A DNA stretch of 64,000 bases from Streptomyces sp. CNH099 (GTDB lineage: Bacteria; Actinomycetota; Actinomycetes; Streptomycetales; Streptomycetaceae). The stretch lies in assembly GCA_000514715.1 (NCBI GenBank), contig AZWL01000027.1, positions 1 to 64,000 on the forward strand, written 5' to 3'. A program made the position numbers and the translations under genes. This document shows, one piece after another, positions 16,637-25,235 of this stretch (position 1 is its first letter; each line of letters opens with the position of its first letter). The notes below the pieces were generated by a model, which did no database searches, was not told the DNA's origin, and saw nothing but the letters and a program-made list of their open reading frames with translations.

Positions 16637-17725
16637 TCACACGCGCACGCGGCGGGCGGCGACCGCCCGGCGGGCGTCCTCGGCGGCGATGTCGGCGTTG
16701 ATCTGGGCGCCCGCCGTCGCGCCGGCCGCCGCGGCGGCGCCGACCTGGGCGGTCATGTCCGTGACGTTGCCCGCGGCCCACACCCCGGGCACGTCGGTGC
16801 GGCCGGCGGCGTCGGCGGTGACGTGCTCGCCCATGCCGGACGGGTGCGCCACGGGGGTGAGGCCCAGGGCGGCCAGGAACCCGCCGCGGGCGACCATGCG
16901 CGGGGCCACCGCCAGCGCCTCGCGCTCCACCACCGTGCCGTCCGCGAGCCGCACGCCCGCCAGCCGGTCGCCGGCGACCTCCAGGCCCGCCACCTCGCCG
17001 GTGACGACGCGCACGCCGAGGGCGTCCAGCTGCTCGGCGTCCTCGCCGGCCGGCGGCCCGGCGGTGTGCGCGAAGTACGTCACGTCGGCGCTCAGCTGCC
17101 GGAACAGCAGCGCCTGGTGCAGCGCCATCGGCCCGGTCGCCAGCACGCCGATCGCCTGGTCGCGGACCTCCCAGCCGTGGCAGTACGGGCAGTGCACCAC
17201 GTCCCGGCCCCACCGCTCGCGCAGCCCGGCCACCGCCGGCAGCTCGTCGACGAGCCCGGTGGTGACCAGCAGCCGGCGGGCGCGTACGGACCGGCCGTCG
17301 GCGAGCGCGACGGTGAAGTCCCCGGCGCCGTCACCGTCACCGTCCCCCTTCCCGTTCCCGTCGTCGGCCGCCGCGTCGCGGGCGGCCCCGGTGACCTCGC
17401 CGGTCACCACGTGCCCGCCGTAGCCGCGCACCTCCGCCCGGCCGCGCGCCAGCAGCTCGCCGGGCGGCATGCCCTCGCGGGCCAGCAGGCCGTGGACGCC
17501 GTCCGCCGGGGCGTTCCGCGGCGCGCCCGAGTCGATCACCGCCACGGCGCGGCGGGAGCGGGCCAGCATCAGCGCCCCGTTCAGCCCGGCGGCGCCGCCG
17601 CCGATCACCACCACGTCGTAGCTCTCCGCAAGTTCGTCGGTCTGCTCGGTCTGCTCGGTCTGCCGGGTCTGCCGGGTCTGCCGGGTCTGCCGGGTCTGCT
17701 GGGCCTGCTCGGTCTGCTCGGTCAC
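16637..17725 (-). CDS. NAD(P)/FAD-dependent oxidoreductase, thioredoxin-reductase-like
   Basis: This flavoprotein has a FAD-binding VVVIGGGAAGLNGALMLARS, a redox pair CPYCHGWEVRDQ, a second dinucleotide site IGVLATGPMALHQALL and the C-terminal VWAAGNVTDMTAQV. The arrangement matches thioredoxin-reductase-like enzymes, including those that make disulfides in natural products (known for the fold; substrate here unknown). The GTG at 17725 follows GGAGG by eight bases. Before the FAD domain is an unusual Gln-Thr-Arg/Glu repeat encoded by nine tandem 9-bp units. An acidic GDGD insert near residue 115 varies the NAD domain. It is divergent from an XRE-cupin regulator. Confidence 0.87.
   Translation of the reverse strand: MTEQTEQAQQTRQTRQTRQTRQTEQTEQTDELAESYDVVVIGGGAAGLNGALMLARSRRAVAVIDSGAPRNAPADGVHGLLAREGMPPGELLARGRAEVRGYGGHVVTGEVTGAARDAAADDGNGKGDGDGDGAGDFTVALADGRSVRARRLLVTTGLVDELPAVAGLRERWGRDVVHCPYCHGWEVRDQAIGVLATGPMALHQALLFRQLSADVTYFAHTAGPPAGEDAEQLDALGVRVVTGEVAGLEVAGDRLAGVRLADGTVVEREALAVAPRMVARGGFLAALGLTPVAHPSGMGEHVTADAAGRTDVPGVWAAGNVTDMTAQVGAAAAAGATAGAQINADIAAEDARRAVAARRVRV
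17639..17724. repeat. 9-bp tandem repeat encoding Gln-Thr-x peptide
   Basis: About nine copies of GGTCTGCYS (plus strand) run in tandem at the 5' end of the flavoprotein gene. They encode a QTRQTRQTEQ-type linker ahead of the FAD domain. Unit length is a multiple of three, so slippage would change linker length without breaking the frame. Confidence 0.85.
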
Positions 17726-17783
17726 GTCGACCACCTCCATGCCGACGACCATGCCGTCCACCCGGCCGTACCCGCAAACAATG

Positions 17784-17798
17784 TTGCCGGTATGGCAA
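17784..17798. promoter_or_regulatory. inverted-repeat operator between divergent genes
   Basis: TTGCC-GGTAT-GGCAA is a perfect 5-bp inverted repeat in the gap between the flavoprotein gene and the XRE-cupin gene, 11 bases before the regulator start. It is the obvious candidate site for that regulator. Confidence 0.5.
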
Positions 17799-17808
17799 AC
17801 TGTTCCGT

Positions 17809-18405
17809 ATGGCTGACCCCGACGACGACCTCGACACCCACCTCACCGCCGTCGGCCCCCGGCTGCGCGAGCTGCGCCGCCAGCGCGAGTCGACGCTCGC
17901 CGACCTGTCCGCGGACACCGGCATCTCGGTGAGCACCCTGTCCCGGCTGGAGTCCGGCAGCCGCCGCCCGACGCTGGAGCTGCTGCTGCCGCTGGCCCGG
18001 GCGCACGGCGTGACCCTCGACGAACTGGTCGGCGCCCCGCCCACCGGCGACCCGCGCATCCACCTGCGCCCGGTCACCCGCCACGGGATGACGATGCTGC
18101 CGTTGTCCCGCCGGGCCGGCGGGATCCAGGCGTACAAGCTGATCCTCCCGGCGGGCACCGGGCGGCGGGTGCCGGAGCTGCGCACCCACGAGGGCTACGA
18201 GTGGATGTACGTGATGAGCGGCCGGCTGCGCGTCGTGCTCGGCGAGCACGACCTCATCCTCGAACCGGGCGAGGCGGCCGAGTTCGACACCCGCGTGCCG
18301 CACTGGTTCGGGGCCGCGGACGACGAGGCGGTGGAGTTCCTCAGCCTCTTCGGCGGCCAGGGCGAGCGCGCGCACCTGCGCGCCCGCCCGAAGTCGGCGT
18401 CCTGA
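17809..18405 (+). CDS. XRE-family transcriptional regulator with cupin domain
   Basis: This 198-residue regulator has an N-terminal helix-turn-helix (LRELRRQRESTLADLSADTG, then ISVSTLSRLESGSRRPTLE) and a C-terminal cupin. Cupin motif 1 is HEGYEWMYVMSGRLRVVLG and motif 2 is PGEAAEFDTRVPHWFG. Such proteins sense a small ligand in the cupin and regulate neighbouring oxidoreductases. It is divergent from the flavoprotein and methyltransferase genes, with a palindrome in the shared 83-base gap. Confidence 0.9.
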   Translation: MADPDDDLDTHLTAVGPRLRELRRQRESTLADLSADTGISVSTLSRLESGSRRPTLELLLPLARAHGVTLDELVGAPPTGDPRIHLRPVTRHGMTMLPLSRRAGGIQAYKLILPAGTGRRVPELRTHEGYEWMYVMSGRLRVVLGEHDLILEPGEAAEFDTRVPHWFGAADDEAVEFLSLFGGQGERAHLRARPKSAS

Positions 18406-18477
18406 GGGCGTCGCCCCCGCCCGCTCGGCGATGACCGTGCGGTGCCGCCCTCCCCGCCACGGTGGCGCGCGGCGCGC

Positions 18478-19311
18478 CTACTCCTGCGCGTCGAGGAACG
18501 TCTGCAGGACGGCGGTCAGTTCGGCCGGCGCGTCCTCCTGCACGAGGTGCCCCGCGCCCTCGAACAGCTCCAGCCGGGCGCCCGGCACCAGGCCGGCCAG
18601 CTCGTGCGCCTTGGCCACGGGGATCCAGGTGTCGTCCGTGCCCCAGCAGACCAGCACGGGGAGGTCGATCTCGCCGTAGCGGCCCTGCACCTCGTCGGTG
18701 AAGCGCTGGTCGGCCTGGGCGATCTGGCGGTAGAACGCCGGCCGGCCGGCGGCGTCCGTCCAGGGCGCGACGAGCGCGTCGAGGACGGCCGGGTGCAGCC
18801 CGGGGCCGCCGGTGGTGGTGATGTACTCGCGCACCAGCGCGGTGTGCAGCGCCGCCGGCAGCTGTTCGAAGACGGACGCGTGGTCCCGTACGAGCCGGAA
18901 GAACGGCGACCCCCAGGGGGCGAGGGCGACGGGGTCGACCAGGGCCAGGGCCCGGTATGCGGCGTCGTGCAGCAGGTGCGCGCGCAGCGCGACCGCGCCG
19001 CCGAAGTCGTGCGCGACGACCAGCGGCCCGTCCAGCCGCCAGTGGGCGAGCAGCTCGGCGAAGACCCGCCCCTGTGCGCCGAGGGAGACGTCCTGCCCGG
19101 CGCGCTTCTCCGACTGCCCGTAGCCGGGCATGTCCCAGACGTACACGGGCCGCCCGCGGGCCAGCGCGCGGGCGACGGCGCGCCAGGTGTACGAGGACCA
19201 CGGCGTGCCGTGCAGCAGCACCACCGGCCGCCCCCCGGAAGCGCCGAGCCGGTCCCAGCGGACCTCACCGGCGGAGCTGGGGAAGACCTGCGTCAACTGC
19301 GAGTCGTTCAT
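18478..19311 (-). CDS. alpha/beta hydrolase, haloalkane-dehalogenase/epoxide-hydrolase type
   Basis: This is a 277-residue alpha/beta-fold hydrolase. VVLLHGTPWSSYTWR supplies the oxyanion HG, VVAHDFGGAVALRAHL carries the nucleophile as aspartate (HDFGG), the acid region is LVCWGTDDTWIP, and the base histidine is in FEGAGHLVQEDAP. An Asp nucleophile indicates the haloalkane dehalogenase/epoxide hydrolase group rather than serine esterases. The substrate is unknown. It stands alone between genes of opposite orientation and the toxin-antitoxin pair. Confidence 0.87.
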   Translation of the reverse strand: MNDSQLTQVFPSSAGEVRWDRLGASGGRPVVLLHGTPWSSYTWRAVARALARGRPVYVWDMPGYGQSEKRAGQDVSLGAQGRVFAELLAHWRLDGPLVVAHDFGGAVALRAHLLHDAAYRALALVDPVALAPWGSPFFRLVRDHASVFEQLPAALHTALVREYITTTGGPGLHPAVLDALVAPWTDAAGRPAFYRQIAQADQRFTDEVQGRYGEIDLPVLVCWGTDDTWIPVAKAHELAGLVPGARLELFEGAGHLVQEDAPAELTAVLQTFLDAQE

Positions 19312-19381
19312 GACGATCAGCGTACGGGAGCGGTTCCGCGTCCCTCGCGGGGTGGTTCGCCAGCCGCATCTTCGTGCTGCT

Positions 19382-19627
19382 TCAGGCGCCGGCGCGGTCG
19401 AGGTGGAAGACCGCGATCTCCACCACCTCGTCCTTGATCTCGTACCAGACGCGGTACCGGCCCACGCGGAGCCGGTGCAGGTTCTCGCCGTACGAGAGCG
19501 ACCCCGGCGGCCGGGGATCGGAGGCGAGGGCGTCGGTGGCGTCGAACACCGCCAGAACGCCCTCCCGGTCCTCCTTCGCCTAGAGCCGCGCGGCGGCCAG
19601 GGCCTTCGGCTCCCAGGCGACGTTCAC
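19382..19627 (-). pseudogene. RelE/ParE-type toxin interrupted by amber stop
   Basis: The frame reads VNVAWEPKALAAARL, then TAG at codon 16 (19582-19580), then AKEDREGVLAVFDATDALA and a RelE-fold C-terminus with HRLRVGRYRVWYEI and VEIAVFHLDRAGA. Without the stop it would be an 81-residue RelE/ParE toxin, normal length, with the RLRVGRYRVWY strand typical of the family. Its GTG overlaps the antitoxin stop as GTGA, the standard antitoxin-toxin arrangement. One base change explains the break. The remaining 65 residues show no frameshift, so the loss looks recent, or the codon is read through. Confidence 0.8.
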
Positions 19628-19875
19628 TCGTCGAAAACCCGGCGGCGGGCTTCGGCGGCGGGCACCGTCTCGCCGGTCTGCCCCAGCGCCCGGCGCAGCT
19701 TGTACTCCAGGACCGCGTTGGCTTCCTCCAGGTCGGCCAGCTCATCGGCGTTGATCAGCACGGCGGCGGGCTGTCCGTGGTCGGTGATGGTGATGCGCTC
19801 CCGGCTGTGGGAGGCCCGGCGCACGAGTTGCCCGAAGCGGTTGCGCCCCTCTGTCACCGTATGCGTCAAAGACAT
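19624..19875 (-). CDS. Phd/YefM-family antitoxin
   Basis: This 83-residue antitoxin has the Phd/YefM N-terminal DNA-binding fold: LTHTVTEGRNRFGQLVRRAS, then RERITITDHGQPAAVLINADELADLEE. The C-terminal helical tail (LEYKLRRALGQTGETVPAAE) is the toxin-wrapping part. The ATG at 19875 gives the family start; a GTG at 19890 is also in frame. The gene immediately precedes and overlaps the interrupted RelE-type toxin, and normally both repress their shared promoter. The antitoxin itself appears intact. Confidence 0.85.
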   Translation of the reverse strand: MSLTHTVTEGRNRFGQLVRRASHSRERITITDHGQPAAVLINADELADLEEANAVLEYKLRRALGQTGETVPAAEARRRVFDE

Positions 19876-19914
19876 GCGGGAAGTGTTCACTCACTCGCTG
19901 CTTTCGGTGAGTCC

Positions 19915-21696
19915 TCAGAGGCGTTCCGGGGTGCGGATGCCGAGGAGCGCCATGCCGGTGTGCAGCGTCCTGGCGGTCAGGTCGCTGAGGAAGAGGCGGT
20001 TCTCGACCTGGGCGGGGGTGTCCGCCTTCAGCACCGGGCAGTGCTCGTAGAAGGTCGTGAAGAGCGACGCCAGCTGGTACAGGTACGCCGCAACCTTGTG
20101 CGGCGCGTACTCCTCCGCCGCCTCCGCGACCACCGCCGCGAAGCCGTCCACGTGCAGCCCCAGCGCCCGCTCGGCGGGCTCCAGCGCCAGCTCCGGGTGC
20201 GCGGCCGGCCGGGCGCCGTCGCCGGCCCGGCGCAGGATGGAGCGGATCCGGGCGTACGCGTACTGCAGGTAGACCGACGTGTCGCCGTGGAGGGACACCA
20301 TCTGGTCGAGGTCGAACTTGTAGTCCCGGGACGCGGACGTCGACAGGTCGGCGTACTTCACCGCGCCGATGCCCACCTGCGCGCCGCGCTCCGCGATCTC
20401 CTCCTCGGTCAGCGGCGGCACCGCCTTGTCGGCCTTCTCCCGGACGACCGCCGACGCCCGGTCGATCGCCTCGTCGAGGAGGTCCTCCAACCGTACGGTC
20501 GCGCCCGCCCGGGTCTTGAACGGCTTGCCGTCCTTGCCCAGCACGGTGCCGAACGCGAGCTGGGCGGCCGTCACGCCGTCGTCCAGCCAGCCCATCCGGC
20601 GGGCGGTCTCGAAGACCATCCGGAAGTGCAGCGACTGCCGGTGGTCCACGACGTACAGGAGCGTCTGCGCCTTGAGGCGGAACACCCGGTCGCGGATCGC
20701 GGACAGGTCGGTGGCCGCGTAGCCGTAGCCGCCGTCGGACTTGCGCACGATCAGCGGGACCGGCTGGCCGTCCTGGCCCTTGATGTCGTCGAAGAACACG
20801 CACAGCGCGCCCTCGGAGTCGACCGCGACGCCCGCCTGCTCCAGCAGCTCGCAGGTCTCGTCCAGCATGTCGTTGTAGCCGGACTCGCCGACGATGTCGG
20901 CGTCCCTGACCTCCATGTCGAGCTTGTCGAAGACGGAGAAGAAGTACAGCTTCGACTCGTCCACGAACCGCTGCCACAGCGCCCGCGTCTCCGGGTCGCC
21001 CGACTGCAGCGCGACGACCCGGCGCCGCGCCCGCTCCTTGAAGGCGTCGTCGGAGTCGAAGACGGCCCGGGCGGCCTTGTAGAGCCGGTTGAGGTTCGAC
21101 GCGGCCTCCTCGCCCGAGGTGCCGTCCCCGGCGGCCCCGCCGTGGTCCAGCTCGTGCGGGTGCTCGTCCAGGTACTGGATGAGCATGCCGAACTGCGTGC
21201 CCCAGTCGCCGATGTGGTGCCGCCGGACCACGGTCTCGCCGCTGAACTCCAGCACCCGTACGAGGGAGTCGCCGATGACCGCCGAGCGCAGGTGCCCGAC
21301 GTGCATCTCCTTCGCGACGTTCGGCTGGGCGTAGTCGATGACGGTCGTGCCGGGGGCGTCCGCGTACGGCACGCCGAGGCGGTCGTCGGCGGCGCGGGCG
21401 GCGAGGTTCGACGTGATCGCCGCGTCCGTCACCGCGATGTTGAGGAAGCCGGGCCCGGAGACCTCGATCTCCGCGAGCACGTCGCCCGCGTCGACCTGCG
21501 CGGCCACCTGGCCGGCCAGCTCCCGCGGGTTCGTCTTCAGCCGCTTGGCCAGCGCCAGCATCCCGTTGGCCTGGAAGTCCGCCCGGTCGCTGCGGCGCAG
21601 CATGGGGTCTGCGGAGGCCTCCTGCGGCCGTGCCGCAGCGAGGGCGTCCGAGACACGCTGCCGTACCTGGGTGGCGAGGGACGGGACTGAGGCCAT
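19915..21696 (-). CDS. argS: arginyl-tRNA synthetase
   Basis: This class I synthetase charges tRNA(Arg). The 593-residue protein has the N-terminal additional domain, the HIGH-equivalent motif YAQPNVAKEMHVGHLRS near residue 130, GDWGTQFGMLI, and the arginine-site segment LLYVVDHRQSLHF. The C-terminal helical anticodon domain ends ALLGIRTPERL (DALR-type end). No canonical KMSKS is visible, as usual in ArgS; the loop near FKTRAGATVRLEDLL takes its place. It is divergent from lysS with a 121-base gap. Confidence 0.96.
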   Translation of the reverse strand: MASVPSLATQVRQRVSDALAAARPQEASADPMLRRSDRADFQANGMLALAKRLKTNPRELAGQVAAQVDAGDVLAEIEVSGPGFLNIAVTDAAITSNLAARAADDRLGVPYADAPGTTVIDYAQPNVAKEMHVGHLRSAVIGDSLVRVLEFSGETVVRRHHIGDWGTQFGMLIQYLDEHPHELDHGGAAGDGTSGEEAASNLNRLYKAARAVFDSDDAFKERARRRVVALQSGDPETRALWQRFVDESKLYFFSVFDKLDMEVRDADIVGESGYNDMLDETCELLEQAGVAVDSEGALCVFFDDIKGQDGQPVPLIVRKSDGGYGYAATDLSAIRDRVFRLKAQTLLYVVDHRQSLHFRMVFETARRMGWLDDGVTAAQLAFGTVLGKDGKPFKTRAGATVRLEDLLDEAIDRASAVVREKADKAVPPLTEEEIAERGAQVGIGAVKYADLSTSASRDYKFDLDQMVSLHGDTSVYLQYAYARIRSILRRAGDGARPAAHPELALEPAERALGLHVDGFAAVVAEAAEEYAPHKVAAYLYQLASLFTTFYEHCPVLKADTPAQVENRLFLSDLTARTLHTGMALLGIRTPERL

Positions 21697-21817
21697 GGTC
21701 GTGATCGCCGCTTCCTTGGGGAGGGTGGGGTGAGGCTTCAGTATCCCATGCGGGGCAAGCCGGTTTTGTTTGGGAGAATGGGCCGCGCCAGCGCTGAACA
21801 GAGAGGAAGTCAGGACT

Positions 21818-23551
21818 GTGGGTGCCACCGCCGAGGCCGCCGACTGGGTCTCCCGTTTCGCCGACGAGGTCATCGCCGAGGCGGAGCGTCGCGCCCCCGG
21901 CAAACCGGTGGTCTGCGCCTCCGGCCTGTCCCCCTCGGGCCCCATCCACCTGGGCAACCTGCGCGAGGTGATGACGCCGCACCTGGTGGCCGACGAGATC
22001 CGCCGCCGCGGCATTCCCTGCGACCACCTGATCTCCTGGGACGACTACGACCGCTTCCGCAAGGTCCCCGTCGGCGTCGAGGGCGTCGACGAGTCCTGGG
22101 CGGAGCACATCGGCAAGCCGCTGACCTCCGTGCCCGCCCCGCACGGCAGCCCGCACCCCAGCTGGGCCGCGCACTTCAAGGCGGGCATGGAGGCCGCGCT
22201 CGCCGAGATGGGCGTGACGTACCGCGGCATCAGCCAGACGGAGATGTACACCTCCGGCGCGTACCGCGAGCAGATCCTCTTCGCGATGCGGCACCGCGGC
22301 GACATCGACGCCGTCCTCGCCGAGTACCGCACGAAGCCGAAGCCGCAGAAGAAGCAGCAGCAGAAGCCGGCCGACGAGGCCGACTCCGCCGCAGCGCTGG
22401 CCGCGGCCGAGGGCTCCGGCGCCGCCGACGAGGACGACGGCCTGACGGCCGGCGGCGCGTACTACCCGTACAAGCCGTACTGCTCGGTCTGCGCGCGCGA
22501 CCTGACGACCGTCACCGCGTACGACGACGAGACCACCGAGCTGACGTACACCTGCGCCTGCGGCCACGGCGAGACCGTGCGGCTCGCCGAGTACGACCGC
22601 GGCAAGCTCGTGTGGAAGGTCGACTGGCCGATGCGCTGGGCGTACGAGGGCGTGGTCTTCGAGCCCTCCGGCGTCGACCACCACTCGCCCGGCTCCTCCT
22701 GGAACGTCGGCGGCAAGCTCGTCGGCATCTTCGGCTGGGAGCGGCCCATCGGGCCGATGTACGCGTTCGTCGGCATCAGCGGCATGGCGAAGATGTCGTC
22801 CTCGAAGGGCGGCGTGCCGACGCCCGCCGAGGCGCTGGAGATCATGGAGCCGATGCTGCTGCGCTGGCTGTACGCGCGGCGGCGGCCGAACCAGTCGTTC
22901 AAGGTCGCCTTCGACCAGGAGATCCAGCGGACCTACGACGAGTGGGACGCCCTCGTCCGCAAAGTCGGCGCCGGCACCGCGCAGCCGGGCGACGTCGCGG
23001 CGTACGAGCGCGCCGCCGGCACCGCCGCCGGGCCGCTGCCCGCGACGCCGCGCCCGCTGCCGTACCGGATGCTCGCCTCGGTGACGGACGTGACCGCCGG
23101 CGACGACGAGCAGACCCTGCGGATCCTCGCCGAGGTCGACCCCGGGCGGCCGCTGACGTCGCTGGCCGAGGTGCGGCCGCGGCTGGACCGGGCGGAGCGC
23201 TGGATCACCACGCAGGTCCCGGCGGAGCAGCGCACCCAGGTGCGCAAGGACGCGGACGCGGAGCTGCTCGCGTCGCTCGGCGCGGACGAGCGGGAGCTGC
23301 TGCGGCTGCTGCTGGACGGGCTGGACGGGCACTGGTCGCTGGACGGGCTGACGACGCTGCTGTACGGGGTGCCGAAGCTGCGCGCCGGGCTGCCGGCGGA
23401 CGCGAAGCCGACGCCGGAGCTGAAGGCCGAGCAGCGGGCGTTCTTCGCGCTGCTGTACCGGCTGCTGGTGGGGCGCGACACGGGCCCGCGGCTGCCGACG
23501 CTGCTGCTGGCGGTGGGGCAGGAGCGGGTGCGCGAGCTGCTGGGCGGCTGA
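21818..23551 (+). CDS. lysS: lysyl-tRNA synthetase, class I
   Basis: This is an archaeal-type class I lysyl-tRNA synthetase. The HIGH motif is SGPIHLGNLREV and the signature loop is AKMSSSKGGVP. A zinc-like site is formed by YCSVCARDL and YTCACGHGE, two CxxC pairs about 25 residues apart. The 577-residue length fits the class I enzyme. A charged insert rich in Lys/Gln/Ala (residues ~170-205) precedes the zinc site. The GTG at 21818 follows GAGAGGAAG. Streptomyces have this gene divergent from argS, as here. Confidence 0.95.
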   Translation: MGATAEAADWVSRFADEVIAEAERRAPGKPVVCASGLSPSGPIHLGNLREVMTPHLVADEIRRRGIPCDHLISWDDYDRFRKVPVGVEGVDESWAEHIGKPLTSVPAPHGSPHPSWAAHFKAGMEAALAEMGVTYRGISQTEMYTSGAYREQILFAMRHRGDIDAVLAEYRTKPKPQKKQQQKPADEADSAAALAAAEGSGAADEDDGLTAGGAYYPYKPYCSVCARDLTTVTAYDDETTELTYTCACGHGETVRLAEYDRGKLVWKVDWPMRWAYEGVVFEPSGVDHHSPGSSWNVGGKLVGIFGWERPIGPMYAFVGISGMAKMSSSKGGVPTPAEALEIMEPMLLRWLYARRRPNQSFKVAFDQEIQRTYDEWDALVRKVGAGTAQPGDVAAYERAAGTAAGPLPATPRPLPYRMLASVTDVTAGDDEQTLRILAEVDPGRPLTSLAEVRPRLDRAERWITTQVPAEQRTQVRKDADAELLASLGADERELLRLLLDGLDGHWSLDGLTTLLYGVPKLRAGLPADAKPTPELKAEQRAFFALLYRLLVGRDTGPRLPTLLLAVGQERVRELLGG

Positions 23552-23599
23552 CCCCGCGGGGCGGTACGGGGGCGGCGGGGGCGGGGGCGCCGCCGGGCG

Positions 23600-25135
23600 T
23601 CAGGCGGTGCCCATGCCCTGGTTGTAGCGCTCGCGCAGCTCCGGGAGGTACGTGCGCAGGTAGCGCTCGCTGAGCGCGGTGCCGTCGGCGTACTGCACAC
23701 CGTGGACGTCGCGCAGGTAGCGGCCGAAGGGGCGCGGGGAGGGGAAGCGGCCCTCGTCCAGGACGAACTGGCGGTAGAAGCCGAAGAGCGCGTCGTCGTA
23801 CGGAACGCCGTCCGGCAGGCCGACGACCTCGTCGGGGTCGGCCGCGGGCGGCTCCGGCTCGGGCGGCGGTTCGGGCCGTCCCGGTTCGGCCTCCGGCTCC
23901 GGGGGCGGCGGAGCGGCGAAGGACGGCTGGGGCACGGACCGCGGGTGGCCGTTGACGGCGGCGGGCGCGGGCGCGCGCAGGTCGCGCCGCGGGGCCGGTC
24001 CGGGGATGGTGGCGGCGGGCTCGGGGAAGGGCTCAGGCTCCGGCACGGGGGCGGGCGCGGCCGGTACCGGCTCGGCCTCGGGTACGGGCGCCGTGGCCGG
24101 GTGCGCGGTGTGCACGGTGTGCGCGGCCTGAGCGCCCGGCGCGGCCTGGGCGGTGTGCGCGGTGTGCGCGGCCTGGGCCGCTTGGGCGGCCGGTGCGGCC
24201 TGCGCGGGCTGTGCCGCCTGGACGGCCTGCGGTGCGGGCGCCGCTGCCGTGGCCGCGTGCGTGTCCTGTGCCGCGTGCGCGGTCCGTACGGGCGGGGGCG
24301 CCTCCGCGGCGGTCCGTACCCGCGCGGAGGGCTGCGCGGCCCCCGGGCCCGGCGCCCCGTCTCCGTACTCCCGAGCCGCACCCCGCCCCGCGGGCCGGCG
24401 CTCCAGCTCGGGCCGTGCCGGCTGCGGGCGCAGCGGCTTGTCTATGCCCGCCGCCGCCAGCCCCTCCGGCGCCGTCTCCGCCAGCGGCACCCCGTACTTC
24501 GCCAGCTTCAGCGGCATCACCGCCTCCACCGGCGCCCGGCGCCGCCACCCGCGGCCGTAGCGGGCACGCAGCCGGGCGCGGTAGACCATGCGGTCCTGTT
24601 CGAGGCGGATGACCTCCTCGTACGACCGCAGCTCCCACAGCTTCATCCGGCGCCAGAGCCGGAACGTGGACGGGAAGGCCAGCAGCCAGCGCGAGACCCG
24701 CACGCCCTCCATGTACTTGTCGGCCGTGATGTCCGCGATCCGGCCGATCGCGTGCCGTGCCGCCTCCACCGACACCACGAACAGCACCGGGATGATCGCG
24801 TGCATCCCGACGCCCAGCGGGTCGGGCCACGCCGCGGCGCCGTTGAACGCGATCGTCGCCGCCGTCAGCAGCCACGCCGTCTGCCGCAGCAGCGGGAACG
24901 GGATGCGTATCCAGGTCAGCAGCAGGTCGAGGGCCAGCAGCACCACGATCCCGGCGTCGATGCCGATGGGGAAGAAGACCGCGAAGTCGCCGAAGCCCTT
25001 CTTCTCCGCGAGGTCGCGCACGGCCGCGTAGGACCCGGCGAAGCCGATCGCCGCGATCACCACCGCGCCGAGGACGACGACGGTGATGAGTATGCGGTGC
25101 GTCCGGTTCATGCGTATCGCAGGAGCCCTGTCCAC
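23600..25135 (-). CDS. DUF2637 membrane protein
   Basis: The N-terminal ~200 residues form a DUF2637 domain with about four transmembrane helices (ILITVVVLGAVVIAAIGFAG, a helix at AVFFPIGIDAGIVVLLALDL, then further segments up to IIPVLFVVSVEAARHAIG). A basic region KLWELRSYEEVIRLEQDRMVY follows. A roughly 190-residue low-complexity Ala/Pro/Gln/His linker then leads to a C-terminal domain with LFGFYRQFVLDEGRFPSPRPF. Related proteins occur on plasmids in spread-type transfer regions, but this chromosomal copy beside lysS is conserved in Streptomyces; its function is unknown. The GTG at 25135 follows GGAGAGG; an ATG at 25111 is an alternative start. Confidence 0.78.
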   Translation of the reverse strand: MDRAPAIRMNRTHRILITVVVLGAVVIAAIGFAGSYAAVRDLAEKKGFGDFAVFFPIGIDAGIVVLLALDLLLTWIRIPFPLLRQTAWLLTAATIAFNGAAAWPDPLGVGMHAIIPVLFVVSVEAARHAIGRIADITADKYMEGVRVSRWLLAFPSTFRLWRRMKLWELRSYEEVIRLEQDRMVYRARLRARYGRGWRRRAPVEAVMPLKLAKYGVPLAETAPEGLAAAGIDKPLRPQPARPELERRPAGRGAAREYGDGAPGPGAAQPSARVRTAAEAPPPVRTAHAAQDTHAATAAAPAPQAVQAAQPAQAAPAAQAAQAAHTAHTAQAAPGAQAAHTVHTAHPATAPVPEAEPVPAAPAPVPEPEPFPEPAATIPGPAPRRDLRAPAPAAVNGHPRSVPQPSFAAPPPPEPEAEPGRPEPPPEPEPPAADPDEVVGLPDGVPYDDALFGFYRQFVLDEGRFPSPRPFGRYLRDVHGVQYADGTALSERYLRTYLPELRERYNQGMGTA

Positions 25136-25235
25136 GCGCCGTTCCCTCTCCGCTGGAGACCACCGGTCGCCCCGGGCCCGGCCCGGAGCCACGCCAGCCT
25201 CGCACAGCTGTACGGGGCTGCGTATGCAGGTCCGG

